A DNA stretch of 64,000 nt from Nonomuraea coxensis DSM 45129 (GTDB taxonomy: Bacteria; Actinomycetota; Actinomycetes; Streptosporangiales; Streptosporangiaceae), in NCBI RefSeq assembly GCF_019397265.1, contig NZ_CP068985.1, forward strand, positions 2,708,501-2,772,500, given 5' to 3'. This document shows, piece after piece, positions 63,125 through 64,000 of the stretch (positions within the stretch are counted from its first letter, which is position 1; each line of letters begins with the position of its first letter). Below the pieces are notes generated by a model that was given only the letters and a program-made list of their open reading frames with translations, did not search any database and was not told where the DNA came from. The translations under genes and the position numbers were made by a program.

Positions 63125-63709
63125 TCACATCGAGTACCGCTCCCTGCCGAAGCCGCTGATCTCCACGTGCATCGCCCGAAGCTCGCGTATCGCGGCCGGA
63201 AGATCGCAGTCCTCGGGATAGGCGATGGCGTCCTCCCAGTGGAAATAGACTTGGTCCGACCGGGTCCAGGCCAGAAGGTCGACGATCCGCGTGAATGCCG
63301 ACGGGGCAAACGGCGGGACCGGATCCTCATCGTCGCCCTCGAGGTATGCCGTGGCACGCAGCTTCCGCCCCGCCAGCAGTTGCAGCCAGGCCGCCGCCGC
63401 GTAGGCTGATTGGGACACGAGGTGCCGATCCGGGTCCTGGTCCTCGGAATAGCACAGACCCACCTCGGTTAACTGCTCGTACACGGCGTCGACGTCGACC
63501 TGCTCTCCTGCGGCGGCCTTGCGCAGGCCACGCACCGCGTCCGGGGTCGACAGGGCGGGGTCATCGCTCAGCTCCTCGTCCTCGCGCTCGACGCGGTTGA
63601 GCAAGGGAGCAATCAGGCCATACAGGCAGGCCAACCGTGCCCGAGGGTCAAGCCTTTCGGCGAGCTCATCGATGATTGCCAGCCATTCGTCGTACGTCGT
63701 ATCCGTCAT
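63125..63709 (-). CDS. Hypothetical acidic protein, 194 residues
   Basis: I recognise no family with confidence. It is strongly acidic and soluble, with no signal or membrane segment: YDEWLAIIDELAERLDPRAR at the start, EREDEELSDD near 55, AYAAAAWLQLLAGRKLRATA in the middle, and a Trp-rich C-terminal third (LAWTRSDQVYFHWEDAIAYP). Size, acidity and isolation among mobile remnants recall immunity-type proteins, but no toxin gene is next to it. ATG 63709 is chosen; an in-frame ATG at 63733 adds only eight unlikely residues. Confidence 0.6.
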   Translation of the reverse strand: MTDTTYDEWLAIIDELAERLDPRARLACLYGLIAPLLNRVEREDEELSDDPALSTPDAVRGLRKAAAGEQVDVDAVYEQLTEVGLCYSEDQDPDRHLVSQSAYAAAAWLQLLAGRKLRATAYLEGDDEDPVPPFAPSAFTRIVDLLAWTRSDQVYFHWEDAIAYPEDCDLPAAIRELRAMHVEISGFGRERYSM

Positions 63710-63743
63710 GCACGCATGGGTACCACACGGCACTGAGTCGTTC

Positions 63744-64000
63744 TCAGTAACCGAAGATCGCGTTGTGTGATGCCGATATGGTCCAATCGTGCTCGCGGTG
63801 CAGTAGCACGAGTGCGGCTCGGACGATCTGCCCGATGCGCCAGGGGTCGAGGCTGACTCGGCGCAGAGCCTTGAAGGTGACGGTGAGCAGGGCGTTCGCG
63901 CGTTCGCCGACGCCGCGCAGGCCCCGCAGCAGCTTGTTGTAGGTGTGCTGGTCGTCGCTGAGTATGGCCTGGCCGCGCTTCTTCTTCACCGGCACCCGGA
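63744..64000 (-). CDS. IS transposase, C-terminal part, continuing past the window end
   Basis: The frame is open to the right edge and ends at 63744. The sequence GLRGVGERANALLTVTFKALRR and IGQIVRAALVLLHREH is the C-terminus of HARBI1/IS5-like DDE transposases of actinomycetes. The catalytic residues would be beyond position 64000, so completeness cannot be judged. Confidence 0.72.
   Translation of the reverse strand, partial: RVPVKKKRGQAILSDDQHTYNKLLRGLRGVGERANALLTVTFKALRRVSLDPWRIGQIVRAALVLLHREHDWTISASHNAIFGY

Noticed and set aside
63125..63709. Calling the acidic 194-residue protein an immunity protein of a toxin system
   Set aside because: No toxin, polymorphic-toxin repeat or secretion gene is adjacent; size and charge alone are not enough.

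Overview
The window is very GC-rich DNA with the codon habits of a filamentous actinomycete: GTG and TTG starts, tightly overlapping ATGA/GTGA gene junctions, an F420-type oxidoreductase and strong GGAGG ribosome sites. Genus cannot be fixed from the sequence alone.

Positions 1 to about 29.85 kb are the right-hand part of an aromatic (type II) polyketide gene cluster of the pentangular-polyphenol/polycyclic-xanthone kind. It holds a chain-length factor, an ACP and a TcmN-type cyclase; two DUF1772 (anthrone-oxygenase-like) proteins, two ABM-type monooxygenases and a SchA/CurD protein; two ketoreductases, two FAD monooxygenases, a P450 and two SAM-dependent O-methyltransferase-fold proteins; an asparagine-synthase-like amidotransferase, an acyltransferase-3 membrane enzyme and a one-module NRPS-like protein with its own thioesterase; a complete acetyl-CoA carboxylase set for malonyl-CoA supply; a POT-family transporter; and a glycosyltransferase with a short P450-like partner. 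No ketosynthase alpha lies next to the chain-length factor or anywhere in the window, so it must be encoded outside it. Recurrent 11-bp-spaced TCGAG-type heptamer repeats, each 8 bp before a -10-like hexamer, precede at least six of these genes. This is the layout of SARP activator sites and defines the regulon up to 29.85 kb. A TnpB (IS200/IS605-type) element has inserted between the cyclase/ABM operon and the carboxylase genes.

From 29.87 to 39.6 kb lies a siderophore-type ABC importer operon, a hypothetical protein, a methyltransferase, a divergent MocR regulator/LysE exporter pair, a remnant of a regulator gene, a zinc alcohol dehydrogenase, and a VOC protein divergent from a TetR regulator with two clear operators.

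From 39.6 to 58.0 kb is an acyl-CoA catabolic island: acyl-CoA dehydrogenases (one single, two adjacent pairs), enoyl-CoA hydratase, acyl-CoA ligase, a methylacyl-CoA racemase-like enzyme, several SDRs, a branched-chain-amino-acid-type (Liv) ABC importer with a fused permease-ATPase, a GntR/FCD regulator, and a single polypeptide joining a TetR regulator to an enoyl-CoA hydratase. Together these look like uptake, CoA activation and beta-oxidation of a branched or cyclic carboxylate.

From 58.1 kb to the end is a decaying mobile zone: a DUF262 (GmrSD-type) defence gene cut off at its 3' end by a Tn554-like tyrosine-recombinase cassette that itself carries frameshifts, IS transposase fragments, a DUF1905-like remnant, and one intact hypothetical gene.
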